From positions 180,734,626 to 180,798,625 of the forward strand of contig OY821520.1 in the NCBI GenBank assembly GCA_963682025.1: DNA of 64,000 bases, read 5' to 3'. Below are positions 1 through 11,138 of the stretch, piece after piece. The position numbers and the translations under genes were made by a program. How positions within the stretch are numbered: position 1 is the first letter of the stretch; each line of letters opens with the position of its first letter. Source of the stretch: Cordilura impudica. Taxonomy: Eukaryota > Arthropoda > Insecta > Diptera > Scathophagidae. Under the pieces are notes generated by a model. That model had not been told where the DNA came from, did not search any database, and was given only the letters and a program-made list of their open reading frames with translations.

Positions 1-2768
1 GACAAAGGGGACGTGGTGGAGGGACAGCTATCATTGTAAGGGACAACATACGTTGTGAGCGAATAGCGCTGGAGTCAGGGAATATTGAAAACACTGCGAT
101 TCGCATTGGCGGTGTTGGCGGGACAACTTTGACGGTAATATCAATGTACCTGAGACCTCAGGACACACTTCTTGTAACGGATCTTGATGCAGTGATGGAC
201 TTGGCTAGGGTTGGGGGCGTTCTGATTGGGGCGGACCTTAATGCCAAACACCCATACTGGGGCGGAACTTTGACGAACTCTACCGGTAATGTGCTTCGCG
301 ATTTTATACTTTCTTGTCCATATATTGACATCTGCCAGACACACGGACCGACAAGGATTTCTCGGATGTCTTCGTCGTTCATAGATTTCTTTATGACTTC
401 AACTGACGTGAACTTGATTGCGACTTCAGATAACGGACTTAAGACTCTGGACTTTGAATCGGACCATCGGGCGGTGGAAATTTTTGTTGAAGTAGGTGAC
501 CATATCTGTAGGGAAAAACCAACGTGTTATAATTTTGATAAAATGGACCGAAGACGTTTTAACAGGATACTGGATCAGGGACTACTGGACTGTGGACTAC
601 CCACGAACAGAAACGTGACAACACACGAGATAGATAATTGCATTGATCGTATGGAGGAAGCATTTCACAGTGCCATGGAATCTTCTATTCCGAGGGTTCC
701 TATGGGTAGCAGGGGGCTTTTGCAACTTTCTCCAGCTATACTTGCGTTTATTGCACAAAAGAAGAGATTGAGGAGGACATTGCAGAGGACAGAAGATCCT
801 GGGCGGGTAAATATTCTAAGGGCAGACATAAGGAATCTGGACAGAATTATTCAGGGGGCTATTGCGGTATATGAACAGGAATTCTGGACGAAACATTTGC
901 AGGACATTCGTGTGGACAACAGGACATATCGTCGACTGAACCGGGCTACGGGCTGTCGAAGGCGGACACCTATTCCAGGATTGGAGGGAGTAGGGGGCAT
1001 CTTGGTATCTGACGATACGGGGAGGGCAAACTTGTTGGCGGACCATTTTAGTGGAGTGCATGCTGGCGGTCGGAGGCTGCAATCTGACATAGTAGTTGAC
1101 CATGTGGTAAGAGAGACATCTGGTCTAATTAACAGGACACCCTTGATGGTATTTGGGGGCAGATATATGGCGGACGGAAGTTCTGTTGGTGACACTAGGG
1201 AATTGAGGGTACATGGGTTTATTGGACCATCTGACATCGGACAGGCCTTGCGAAAGAGAGGTAGTAAGAGGTCGAGTGGAAAGGACGGAATTCCGGACAT
1301 AGTTCTAAGGGGAACTGATAGGATTGCCTGGGAGTTTTTGGCAACCCTGCTGAATCACTGTATTAACCTGGGCTATTTTCCGGTAAAATGGAAGGAAGCC
1401 CTGGTTGTTCCTATTTTGAAAGCAGGATCTAATCCCTCACGGGGTGAGAACTATAGACCTATATCCCTTCTTTCCGCATTTGGAAAGTTGTTGGAGTACT
1501 TTGTCTTGGACAGGATTCGTGATAGGATTTCCCACGGGGACATTTTAAAGGACTGCCAGTTTGGGTTCAGGGCTGGACACTCGACTTCACACGCGCTAAT
1601 GGTATTCTCTAACTATGTGACTAAGGGATTGAACAGCAGATACGCTACTATTGCAGTGAGCCTTGACTTTTCTAGGGCATTTGACACTGCATGGCAGGAT
1701 GGGATAATTTACAAAATGATGACAAAGGGCTTTGATCGGAGTATTTGTAGAATGGTTGCGGACTTTTTGAATGACCGTACTCTTAGGGTGAGAGTCGGTG
1801 AAAAACTCTCTGATATTAGGAACATTACTGCAGGAGTGCCGCAGGGATCTCTTCTGGGGCCTGTCCTTTATAATATTTTTATTTCTGACATACCTCAACC
1901 ACCTGAGGGTGACTTGTTATTGATTTATGCGGACGATATTTTGGTTGCGGCATCTGGGCCTAGGGCTAAAACGACAAATAGAAGGGTAAATACTTACCTA
2001 GGGATCCTCTCGGCTTATTTTAATCAGTGGGGCCTGGTGCTGAATGTTGGCAAGTGCAATGGTATCATGATAAAAGGAAGGCGCGGGCGCCTGTATCGTA
2101 ACGCTAGGGTGTTCGAACCTACCCTGAAGGTTGGTACTGAGAGTATAGTCGTGAAGGATAGGATTAAATATTTAGGTGTTATATTTTGCGAAAATTTTGA
2201 GTTCTATAGGCACATGGACTATATATTGGAGAAGGTGAAGAGGGTGTACTGGGTGTACCATCGTATAATAGGTAGAAAAGGTGGTATCAGTCCCAGAGTG
2301 CGGCTGTTAATATATTTTCAGATAATAAGGCCTCTCATATCCTACGCCTTTCCTATCTGGTTCGGAATTTCTTCCCGCCAGATGGAGAGGCTTAGGGTAT
2401 GGGAACGGCGTATTTTTGCGGCTTGTTTGGGGCTGAGACCTGAGATTGGACCAGATGGTGTGCTGCGCAGCCCATCTTGTAGGGTGATCTACGATAATGT
2501 AGGTTCCCCTAGAATAGATGTTTTCATGATAAACTCCGCTATCAGATTCTTGGAAAGGGCATCCGCTCTAGATAATGGTTTGGTTGGGGAGTGCTTCACA
2601 TCTGCGCGGGATCTAGAACTGGTTCTTAACAATGGTTATGTGTCTCCAGTGGACCTATTGACATTACGGGATGGGGATTATCTTTTCGAGGGTGCAGACC
2701 TTTTATTTTATCATAGGAGGATACGGTCTTTTGACATGGGGAATTTGGTGTATAACACCTCCCAGTAG
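1..2768 (+). CDS. Family A ORF2 (endonuclease/reverse transcriptase), partial, copy A1
   Basis: Partial ORF2, open from the window edge (frame begins at base 3) to a TAG at 2766-2768. It corresponds to residues 62-982 of the intact copy at 11131-14079. The part of the endonuclease that is present includes the ADLNAKHPYWGG block and the SDHR catalytic motif. The reverse transcriptase has DFSRAFD (motif A), PQGSLLGP (motif B) and YADD (motif C). It differs from A2 at about eight residues, among them Val/Asp in LAR-V/D-GG, Thr-Leu/Thr-Val and Ser/Ala-neutral changes near the RT, and Ile/Leu in KGG-I/L-SPR. No stop or frameshift is seen, so the protein was probably functional until recently. The first in-frame ATG (129) is internal and not the real start. 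Confidence 0.92.
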   Translation, partial: QRGRGGGTAIIVRDNIRCERIALESGNIENTAIRIGGVGGTTLTVISMYLRPQDTLLVTDLDAVMDLARVGGVLIGADLNAKHPYWGGTLTNSTGNVLRDFILSCPYIDICQTHGPTRISRMSSSFIDFFMTSTDVNLIATSDNGLKTLDFESDHRAVEIFVEVGDHICREKPTCYNFDKMDRRRFNRILDQGLLDCGLPTNRNVTTHEIDNCIDRMEEAFHSAMESSIPRVPMGSRGLLQLSPAILAFIAQKKRLRRTLQRTEDPGRVNILRADIRNLDRIIQGAIAVYEQEFWTKHLQDIRVDNRTYRRLNRATGCRRRTPIPGLEGVGGILVSDDTGRANLLADHFSGVHAGGRRLQSDIVVDHVVRETSGLINRTPLMVFGGRYMADGSSVGDTRELRVHGFIGPSDIGQALRKRGSKRSSGKDGIPDIVLRGTDRIAWEFLATLLNHCINLGYFPVKWKEALVVPILKAGSNPSRGENYRPISLLSAFGKLLEYFVLDRIRDRISHGDILKDCQFGFRAGHSTSHALMVFSNYVTKGLNSRYATIAVSLDFSRAFDTAWQDGIIYKMMTKGFDRSICRMVADFLNDRTLRVRVGEKLSDIRNITAGVPQGSLLGPVLYNIFISDIPQPPEGDLLLIYADDILVAASGPRAKTTNRRVNTYLGILSAYFNQWGLVLNVGKCNGIMIKGRRGRLYRNARVFEPTLKVGTESIVVKDRIKYLGVIFCENFEFYRHMDYILEKVKRVYWVYHRIIGRKGGISPRVRLLIYFQIIRPLISYAFPIWFGISSRQMERLRVWERRIFAACLGLRPEIGPDGVLRSPSCRVIYDNVGSPRIDVFMINSAIRFLERASALDNGLVGECFTSARDLELVLNNGYVSPVDLLTLRDGDYLFEGADLLFYHRRIRSFDMGNLVYNTSQ

Positions 2769-3086
2769 GTCATCGGCCTCTCTCTTCTTTCTATTGTATA
2801 TATTTTTCCTTTTATTTATTTAAGTATAGTAATAAGTTTTAGTTTTAAGCAGTAGCATAAGTTTGATTGTTTCCTTTTTTTTAATTTCCTTTTTAAGGAA
2901 AATTTATAATAGTGTATCCATATTTAGGAGTGTCCCAGCAAAGCTGGATTTTAATATGTGAGATAAGTTAAGTCCTTGAAAAGTTTATTAGTACGTAAGG
3001 AATGTATGTAATTTGAAACTAGTTCGTAAGAGTAATATGTAATAGAATATTTTGGGGAAATAAATTGTTAAATTGAAATTGAAATT

Positions 3087-3089
<3 letters not shown>
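2769..3089 (+). other. Family A 3' UTR, copy A1
   Basis: AT-rich 3' UTR with the short hairpin CCAGC-AAA-GCTGG (about 2936-2948), a second inverted repeat TCCTT...AAGGA about 40 nt further on, an AATAAA close to the end, and a terminal run of AAATTG units. The same elements occur in A2 and, with changes, in family B. Confidence 0.75.
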
Positions 3090-3465
<376 letters not shown>

Positions 3466-3517
3466 ATATTTTTCTGGATAACATATGGCACAAATTCAAA
3501 CATTTTTAAAAACAATC

Positions 3518-3533
3518 GGTCCTTTTCAGGACC
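3518..3533 (+). terminator. Histone 3' stem-loop, H4 unit 1
   Basis: Six-bp stem GGTCCT / AGGACC with loop TTTC, the canonical replication-dependent histone mRNA 3' hairpin bound by SLBP. A purine-rich AAAAAAAGAG about 15 nt downstream fits the histone downstream element that pairs with the CUCUUU-type 5' end of U7 snRNA. Confidence 0.95.
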
Positions 3534-3681
3534 ACTAAAAACTTAAAAAAAGAGTTAATACGTGTTGCAAATTTTTATTTATTTACCAATTTCTCAATAT
3601 TTATTTTGAATTTTACGAAAATATTTCATATTTGTGAAGAAAATAAATTAATATATTACAAATCAAGGTGATATTTTTTTT

Positions 3682-3693
3682 TTTGGCGCCAAA
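3682..3693. promoter_or_regulatory. E2F-type palindromic box downstream of H4, unit 1
   Basis: Perfect 12-bp palindrome TTTGGCGCCAAA, matching the known E2F/DP dyad consensus (TTTSGCGC on both strands). It stands out in DNA that is otherwise nearly free of GC, is followed by CTTATATCACAGG, and recurs at the same place in every unit. The function is inferred from the motif only. Confidence 0.55.
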
Positions 3694-4442
3694 CTTATAT
3701 CACAGGAAAAAATATATTTTATATACCTATGCATTTTTATTTTCAATTTTACTTTAGTACAGTAACAGTTTCTATGGAATTTTGTGTATATACATACGAA
3801 TTTTCTTTTGTAAATTAGGGATTTTATCAAAATTGTTTCTTTAAGTTTTTGTAGAAGTTATTAAAAATCTAAATTTTTTGTATCACCCAATGATAATTTT
3901 CAACAGAAAGTATTACAAAAATTTCAGATTGTTTTAAAATTCTATTATAATAGTTTAAAAACTAGTAATACCCATAATATAAATTATATATTCAGTTATA
4001 AAAAAGTCAAATCACAATTAAATTTTCAATGAATTTTTATCAAATCTTTATATCTCAAATTTTTCGTATATATTATTTGAATTAAAATTTCTCACGCGAA
4101 CAAAACAAAGTATTCTTTAACTCCTAATGGAAATGGCTGTACTCAATATAAAAAAAAAACAGTTCAAACATACGCACACAAAATAAAAACGAAAATCTTT
4201 GTATGTATAAATAAAAGCAAGAACAAAATACAATCGAACGATTACGTTTGTGTGTGTGTATTTTTGTTTTCTTGTTATTATACACACATTCAATTTATTT
4301 TGTTTTCTTGCTATTATACACACATTCGTTAATTTTCACCTATATTTAAAAAAAAAAAAAAACAAACGAAATGGAAGGGAAAAATAGTAAAAATAAATTT
4401 AGTTTTTGAAAAATTTCTTCTCTTTTTTGTAAAAGAATTTGT

Positions 4443-4458
4443 CGTCCTGAAAAGGACG
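4443..4458 (-). terminator. Histone 3' stem-loop, H2A unit 1
   Basis: On the minus strand CGTCCT / AGGACG with loop TTTC, 45-60 nt past the H2A stop. The purine-rich AAAAAAGAGAAGAAA follows as the likely U7 target. Confidence 0.93.
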
Positions 4459-4502
4459 GATTGTTGTTGTTGTATTTTTTTTGTTTGTTTAGATATCTCC
4501 AT

Positions 4503-5131
<629 letters not shown>

Positions 5132-5509
5132 ATGCCTCCTAAAGCAAGTGGTAAAGCAGCTAAAAAGGCCGGCAAAGCCCAAAAGAATATCACGAAGAGT
5201 GGCGGTGACAAGACCAGAAGGAAGAAGCGCAAGGAAAGTTACGCCATCTACATTTACAAAGTGTTGAAGCAAGTACATCCTGATACTGGTATTTCTTCAA
5301 AGGCCATGAGTATCATGAACAGTTTTGTAAATGATATTTTTGAACGTATTGCCGCTGATGCCTCTCGTTTAGCTCAATACAACAAACGTTCGACCATTAC
5401 CAGTCGGGAAATTCAAACTGCTGTCCGCCTATTGTTACCCGGTGAATTGGCTAAGCATGCTGTGAGCGAAGGTACAAAAGCTGTCACCAAATATACCAGC
5501 TCCAAGTAA
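5132..5509 (+). CDS. His2B: Histone H2B, unit 1
   Basis: Core histone H2B, 125 residues (fly H2B is about 123), starting [15 protein letters not shown]. The basic tail (to about residue 32) is followed by the histone fold and the C-terminal helix with the conserved ubiquitin-acceptor lysine in [13 protein letters not shown]. It dimerises with H2A. This copy has Asp in IAADASRL where every other unit has Glu, plus a few silent differences, so unit 1 is the most divergent unit. It is intronless and followed by a stem-loop about 32 nt past the stop. Confidence 0.97.
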   Translation: MPPKASGKAAKKAGKAQKNITKSGGDKTRRKKRKESYAIYIYKVLKQVHPDTGISSKAMSIMNSFVNDIFERIAADASRLAQYNKRSTITSREIQTAVRLLLPGELAKHAVSEGTKAVTKYTSSK

Positions 5510-5540
5510 ATTCTGCCGTTGTGAAATTCCATATATAAAA

Positions 5541-5556
5541 GGCCCTTTTCAGGGCC
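5541..5556 (+). terminator. Histone 3' stem-loop, H2B unit 1
   Basis: GGCCCT / AGGGCC with loop TTTC, followed by CAAAAAGAGA as the likely histone downstream element. Confidence 0.95.
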
Positions 5557-6107
5557 ACAAAATTAATTCAAAAAGAGATTTTCTTGTTACTGCTACTTTT
5601 TTTCCTATTAATATAAAATCAAGATGATGATGAATGAATCAAGAACTGAAAAAATGGACGATTCTAACATTTCCAAGATATATTAAGAAATTTTTTGTTT
5701 TTTTCTAATATAATTTTGCAATTACTAATAAATTGGTAAATCTTTTGTGAATATTTTAGTTTTTTCTGTAATTTAATATGAAAGGTATTTGATTTTCTTA
5801 AACTTTCCATTCTTATTTTTTTTATATATATGAATACATATATATATACATATATATATTTAATTAATCTGTTTTCGTGTAATTATATCAATTCTCTACA
5901 TGATTTTATATAATTTGTATTTTCTTCTAAAAACATAATTTTTAATTTCTTCCTCAGAATCTGCAAATCCTTATGAAATAATCTATGTTTTAACTAATCT
6001 CTTCATTTACTTATATTTATTTTGAAATGTTTTTCCTAATATATTTTGTTATTAGGTAGAAAATTTGTTTAATTTGTAATTTAATCTCTTTTTAGTAAAT
6101 ATTTTGT

Positions 6108-6123
6108 AGCCCTGAAAAGGGCT
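6108..6123 (-). terminator. Histone 3' stem-loop, H1 unit 1
   Basis: Minus strand AGCCCT / AGGGCT with loop TTTC, 63-78 nt past the H1 stop, followed by AAAAAGAGA. Confidence 0.93.
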
Positions 6124-6185
6124 GTTTAGATAATAAATCTTTTTTCGAATATCGAAAATAATTTGTTCTTCTTTTGGGAAAAAAT

Positions 6186-6884
6186 TTACTTTTTGCCGGC
6201 GGCTTTCTTGGCAGCTGGTTTCTTTGCTGCTGGAACAACTTTTTTCGATTTAGCTGCAACTACTGCGGCGGACTTTGCCTTTGGTGGTTTTGGTTTTGTT
6301 GCTGGTGCTTTTTTGATGGCAACAGCTGCGGCGGGTTTTGCTTTAACTGTACCAGTCTTTTTGGCGGTTTTTGCCTTCGACTTTTCGGTCTTTTTCTTTT
6401 CGGCCGTCTTCTTGGCAGCAGTTGCTTTCTTTACTGTAACAGCAGTTGCCTTCTTTTTGGTAGCAGCGGCAGTCTTCTTCTTTTTCTCACCAGCAGCCTT
6501 TTTCTTTTCAACAGCAGCTTTTGTTGGCTTGGGATCTTTTGAGGCAGCAACAGACAATTTGAATGAACCAGAAGCACCCTTACCTTTTGTTTGAATCAAT
6601 TTTCCACTCGAAACGGCACCAACCAAATATTTCTTAATAAAAGGCGCCAATTTTTGGGAGTCTACCTTGTATGTACTATTCAGATATTTCTTAATGGCTT
6701 GAATTGATGAACCACCACGTTCCTTTAAAGTTTTAATGGCAGCATCGACCATCACTTGTGTAGTGGGATGAGTTGCTGATGGTTTCTTTGCCTTAGTGGA
6801 GGCAGCTTTTTTAGCCTTTTTCTCTGCAGCGGGAGCAGCAGCAACTGGAGATGCGGCAGATTCAACAACAGCGGTATCAGACAT
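6186..6884 (-). CDS. His1: Linker histone H1, unit 1
   Basis: Linker histone H1, 232 residues, a normal length for a fly H1 (Drosophila about 256). Residues 1-37 form an Ala/Lys-rich tail. Residues about 38-110 are the winged-helix H1/H5 domain, with [15 protein letters not shown] and the [10 protein letters not shown] end. Residues 111-232 form the Lys/Ala/Pro-rich C-terminal tail. It binds linker DNA and compacts chromatin. It is intronless with a histone stem-loop downstream. I see no TATAAA at a normal distance upstream, in line with the known TATA-less H1 promoter of Drosophila (TRF2-dependent there). The long ORFs on the opposite strand are low-complexity shadows. Confidence 0.96.
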   Translation of the reverse strand: MSDTAVVESAASPVAAAPAAEKKAKKAASTKAKKPSATHPTTQVMVDAAIKTLKERGGSSIQAIKKYLNSTYKVDSQKLAPFIKKYLVGAVSSGKLIQTKGKGASGSFKLSVAASKDPKPTKAAVEKKKAAGEKKKKTAAATKKKATAVTVKKATAAKKTAEKKKTEKSKAKTAKKTGTVKAKPAAAVAIKKAPATKPKPPKAKSAAVVAAKSKKVVPAAKKPAAKKAAGKK

Positions 6885-8367
6885 GATTTTTTTTTTAATT
6901 TAATTTCAACACTTTAATATGAAACTTGTTTAACACTGTATATGCGTATATAGATTTTATGTGTACACCACTTTTTTGTGGGTACATCGATATGTTGAGA
7001 AGCTCATAGTAGTCGAAACAAGCATTTTGCAAAATTTTTAGTGCGAGTGTGTATAAAATTTAACAAAAGTTTTTTCTGATTTTTAATTATTTCTACAATA
7101 TTTTTGCAAAATTTAATCAATTTTCTTTTACAAATTAAAGCTTAGATATGACTGTTTATATATTAAAAAAGAAATTTTCATATTTAGTCTAATTTAAGTT
7201 TTTACTGACATTTATCTATCCAGATTGTACAAATTTTCCTACAAAATATCAACAAAATTAATTAAATTTACTAAAACTTAGACATATTTCTGTAATAATT
7301 TAATGAAATATTGAAATCTTACATATTTTCTTAAAGCTCGATTAAAAATTTTACCAATAAAATGTTTTTTAGATTTTTAAAAATTATTTCAAAATTTACT
7401 CTATTCTTGAGAAATTTTTTCATATTAGCAAAATTCTTATAAAGTTATTTTGTATAATTTTGCTCTTCACAAATGAAATTAAATAGATTTATGTATTATT
7501 TTTATGAAAAATTAAAATATTTAGTTACATTTTAACCAAAATATGTATAAACAATTAAATAATGTATTGAATGTTAAACAAAAACAGTTTTAGTGCTAAA
7601 ACTCATATAGTACACATACGATTTATGGTGTGCGTTATTGTATTTATAGAATCATATTTTATTTATTTTAACATCAAACTTAAAATTTTACAAAAAATGA
7701 TTTAAAAATATATGTATGTATATTGAAAAATACTTTGTTTAATTAAATAATTTTGAATGAAATATTTGATAAATTTTTTAATAATTTAAGTTAAATTTCT
7801 TCACATTGGTGCAATTCATTTTGTATAGGTATCTGTATACAAATGAAAATAAATCCATTCAATCGTAATTATTTCGATAATTTCTTTTTTATGAAAAAAT
7901 CAAAAACCGAATTTATGAAATTTTTTCGTAAGAATTAATATATTTATTTAGAAAATGAATTTTTCAAGGAAAAAAATTTTAATTTTCAACATATTAGATA
8001 TATTTCAGTAAAAACTACTACTTCTAAATATAATTTTAAATAATCGAATTTTTTTCGCTTCATTTGAGAAAATATTCGTTTTGTCGATGAATATTTTTGC
8101 ATTTGTTAATATTTGTTTGTTTGGAAACGTCTGTGAAAATAATAACAATTATAAAGCGAGATTCACAAACATTGTGATGTATTTGCAAAATTGTTTAACA
8201 TTTTTTAATTCTTATATTAAAACAATTAGCGGAAAAAATAAAAATATTTCATTCTATTACTGCAAAATTTGCTATGAAAATTTTCATAAAATTATATAAA
8301 ATGCAATTTATATTATTGAAGAATATAAATGAATATATTTAAAAAAAAAATATGATATAATTTTTTT

Positions 8368-8379
8368 TTTGGCGCCAAA
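8368..8379. promoter_or_regulatory. E2F-type dyad 1 downstream of H3, unit 1
   Basis: TTTGGCGCCAAA followed by CTTACATCACAGGG, then CAATTTACCGACGGC 33 nt from the box start. The flank matches that of the dyad downstream of H4, so the conserved module is longer than the palindrome. Confidence 0.55.
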
Positions 8380-8611
8380 CTTACATCACAGGGAAAAAAG
8401 CAATTTACCGACGGCAAAATAATTTTAAAAAATGAAGTTATTAAAGCGAGATTCCCAAACAAAAACTAAAAAATATATTTATTTTACATTCTAATGTAAA
8501 AAAAAAAAAATCTCAAAAATAGAAACAAAATGTCTGTCATATATTTATTATTGTTGTAGAAAAAGTTTTTATTAAAAAAAAAAAAAAGAAAAAAAACGAA
8601 AATTTAAATTT

Positions 8612-8623
8612 TTTGGCGCCAAC
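8612..8623. promoter_or_regulatory. E2F-type dyad 2 downstream of H3, unit 1
   Basis: TTTGGCGCCAAC with one arm mismatch, then TGCATATCACAG and a second CAATTTACCGACGGCAAAAT. It starts exactly 244 bp after dyad 1 in all six units that show the region. Confidence 0.5.
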
Positions 8624-8687
8624 TGCATATCACAGAAAAATGTCAATTTACCGACGGCAAAATGATAATATATATATAAAAATCAAT

Positions 8688-8699
8688 TTTGGCGCCAAA
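8688..8699. promoter_or_regulatory. E2F-type dyad 3 downstream of H3, unit 1
   Basis: TTTGGCGCCAAA, 76 bp after dyad 2 in every unit, followed by CGGATATG. No ACCGACGG partner follows it. Confidence 0.5.
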
Positions 8700-8779
8700 C
8701 GGATATGAAAATAATATTAAATTAATGTAAAATTTATTTATTTTGTAGAAAAATATTGTCTCTTTCATAAATTTTTAGT

Positions 8780-8795
8780 GGTCCTGAAAAGGACC
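8780..8795 (-). terminator. Histone 3' stem-loop, H3 unit 1
   Basis: Minus strand GGTCCT / AGGACC with loop TTTC, 36-51 nt past the H3 stop, followed by GAAAGAGAC. Confidence 0.94.
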
Positions 8796-8830
8796 GATTG
8801 TTTGAAAAAAATTTGTTAATTGGGCATAAT

Positions 8831-9479
<649 letters not shown>

Positions 9480-9650
9480 CTTTCAACTGCTAGCAGTCAA
9501 AGAGATAACAATTGTTTTTGTGCAAAGTGAAGATTTTCGATTATTTTATTTTGTGTTTGTGTGCTAACATATGGGAAAGGAAGTTTCTAAATCCTTGTCC
9601 AGTGTATAATTTTCGTTTTAAGTGGTTCGAATTTGTCGTGAAGGAGAACC
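9480..9650 (+). promoter_or_regulatory. Family A 5' UTR
   Basis: It begins CTTTCAACTGCTAGCAG. The block TGCTAGCAGTCAA at bases 9-21 of the element has a close match (TGCTAGCAGCCAA) near the 5' end of family B, so it may be an internal promoter or RNA signal. A short overlapping reading frame (9512-9709) lacks coding support. Confidence 0.55.
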
Positions 9651-11138
9651 ATGGAGGACGAAGATTATTTGAACCTAAAGCGGAAAAGGGCAGAATCCGG
9701 TCATCCTGATTCTGCACAGTACAAAGATATGTACGAGACGGCGGCGCAGGAGATCAGCGATCTGAAGGCCAATATTATAATTTTAATGGAGGAGAATGAA
9801 AAGCTGAGATCCAATATGAAAAATTGGGAAAAAATTATTGAGGCAAAACTTAATGAATCCGGTAACTCTGATGATGATATGGATGCGGTAAGCTCTGAAG
9901 ACGACGTGCCACCAGCAAATTTTGAGAAGAAGACTTTGATTAATAAGCCGAAGAAGATTGTGAAGAGTGCCATGAAGGGATCTTCAGTCACCAAGGGCGG
10001 ACAGAGCGTGAGTGGAACATCTGCAGGAAAGGCTGAAGCCAGCAACATCGCTACGGTCCAGAATGACAACGAGGCTAGTAATGGTAAGAATAAATCTATA
10101 CCGGCTATAACTGTATATAACATGAATATAAAGAGTTTGTCTGACGACGTGACGACATTGTTAGGTCACGGCAATTTTAATATTAAGATACTGAACAAAA
10201 ATGTGTCAAATATAGGGGTCTGCACACTAGAGGATTTTGGAAAAGTTAAGGGGCTACTTTGTGAAAGAAACGTGAGTTTCTACACATTCACTCCCAAGGC
10301 ACTGAGACCGTTCTCCGTGCTAATAGAGGGTCTATCGGACAGTTTTGAGGTCGGAGAGGTAAGGGGATATTTAGAGGGTCTAAGTATAAATATAGTTCTG
10401 AGTGGGATCCGCAAATTGGGCGGTGATAGATGGCTGGCGCAACTGGGTAGAGACTCCGACGTTAGGGCTTTCTACGGTATAAAATATATTTTACATTGTA
10501 AGGTTCGATTGGGGAAATTTAAACGTAAAGGACTAACGCAGTGTTTCAATTGTCAGCGTTTTGGGCACGTGTCCACGAACTGCCAAATGCCCTATAGGTG
10601 CGTGAAGTGTGGAGGGGACCATGGTCCCGGAAAGTGTAATGTTCCCCCTAAGGGCGAGAACAATAGGGAAACTATAATGACAGACCCTGTCACGGGACAG
10701 ATAACGCGTAGAATTGGATTGGCCGTTAGGTGTGCGAACTGCGACGTTGAGGGCCACGCCGCTAGCTCTAAGGAGTGCCCAAAGAGGACTGAGCTTCTTC
10801 GTAGGGTTGAGATGAGGAAAGTGACCGGAGTGCAAATTGGACGAACGACAGTGGTTAACCCGGAGCGTAGTAATAGGACAGCGGGCATTTCTTATGCTGC
10901 TGCTGCTAAATCGGCCTCGGTGCCTAAAATGACCATGAGCCGCGGTGTGGACTTGAGTGATGCTATGGCGCAATTTGACGTTTTGGACAGGGACTGCCAT
11001 CGTTTCTTTGGGGGAGGTATCCTTAAATGCTTAGAGAGAATTGGGGGTTTTGCTGGACAATACCGTAGTTTAACAACTGATGAGGATAGATCTCGGGCTC
11101 TGCTTGGGATGCTGATGACTGTACGACAGGATGGCTAG
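9651..11138 (+). CDS. Family A ORF1, gag-like nucleic-acid-binding protein
   Basis: 495 residues, the RNA-packaging protein of the element. Residues 5-17 are basic (LKRKRAES). About 22-68 could form a coiled coil (EISDLKANIIILMEENEKL). About 70-90 is acidic, 90-150 is Lys/Ser-rich linker. About 150-295 resembles the PRE_C2HC region of jockey-type ORF1 proteins (FYTFTPKALRP, YGIKYILHCKV). Three zinc knuckles follow: C298-C301-H306-C311, C317-C320-H324-C329, C361-C364-H369-C376. The start at MEDEDYLNL is supported by the matching internal Met of family B. The stop overlaps the ORF2 start by 8 nt. The frame is intact. Confidence 0.93.
   Translation: MEDEDYLNLKRKRAESGHPDSAQYKDMYETAAQEISDLKANIIILMEENEKLRSNMKNWEKIIEAKLNESGNSDDDMDAVSSEDDVPPANFEKKTLINKPKKIVKSAMKGSSVTKGGQSVSGTSAGKAEASNIATVQNDNEASNGKNKSIPAITVYNMNIKSLSDDVTTLLGHGNFNIKILNKNVSNIGVCTLEDFGKVKGLLCERNVSFYTFTPKALRPFSVLIEGLSDSFEVGEVRGYLEGLSINIVLSGIRKLGGDRWLAQLGRDSDVRAFYGIKYILHCKVRLGKFKRKGLTQCFNCQRFGHVSTNCQMPYRCVKCGGDHGPGKCNVPPKGENNRETIMTDPVTGQITRRIGLAVRCANCDVEGHAASSKECPKRTELLRRVEMRKVTGVQIGRTTVVNPERSNRTAGISYAAAAKSASVPKMTMSRGVDLSDAMAQFDVLDRDCHRFFGGGILKCLERIGGFAGQYRSLTTDEDRSRALLGMLMTVRQDG

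Larger units (their letters stand above)
3466..4502. other. H4-H2A 3'-3' spacer, unit 1
   Basis: Convergent 3' flanks of H4 and H2A. It contains both stem-loops, one E2F-type dyad TTTGGCGCCAAA (3682-3693) followed by ATATCACAGG, TG/TA microsatellite patches (TTTGTGTGTGTG and two copies of ATTATACACACATTC), and a long A run near 4350. Otherwise it is AT-rich, with no gene or RNA gene that I can see. Confidence 0.85.
5510..6185. other. H2B-H1 3'-3' spacer, unit 1
   Basis: Convergent 3' flanks of H2B and H1 with their two stem-loops. The rest is AT-rich, with a short GATGAT/GAATGAATC run (about 5623-5642) and a TATATA/ATACATA tract (about 5821-5862) whose lengths vary between units. I see no gene. 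Confidence 0.85.
6885..8830. other. H1-H3 long spacer, unit 1
   Basis: 1.9 kb, extremely AT-rich. The H1 leader and promoter occupy the left end; no TATA is certain, and a GTGTACAC palindrome and a CGATATGTTGAG block lie about 80-120 nt upstream of H1. The right end holds three GGCGCC dyads (8368-8379, 8612-8623, 8688-8699), two copies of CAATTTACCGACGGCAAAAT about 33 nt after the first two dyads, and the H3 stem-loop. No gene is convincing. Confidence 0.8.

Noticed and set aside
6163..6594. Long open frames opposite H1 (143 and 122 codons) in every unit
   Set aside because: Low-complexity antisense of the Lys/Ala-rich H1 tail; they end inside H1 and have no own signals.
8081..8299. 72-codon open frame in the H1-H3 spacer, present in every unit
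   Set aside because: Its repetition only reflects the repeated unit. The codons are A/T-driven, there is no known domain, and no promoter or stem-loop is placed for it.
9512..9709. 65-codon frame overlapping the start of family A ORF1
   Set aside because: Out of frame with ORF1, no counterpart in family B, no recognisable domain.
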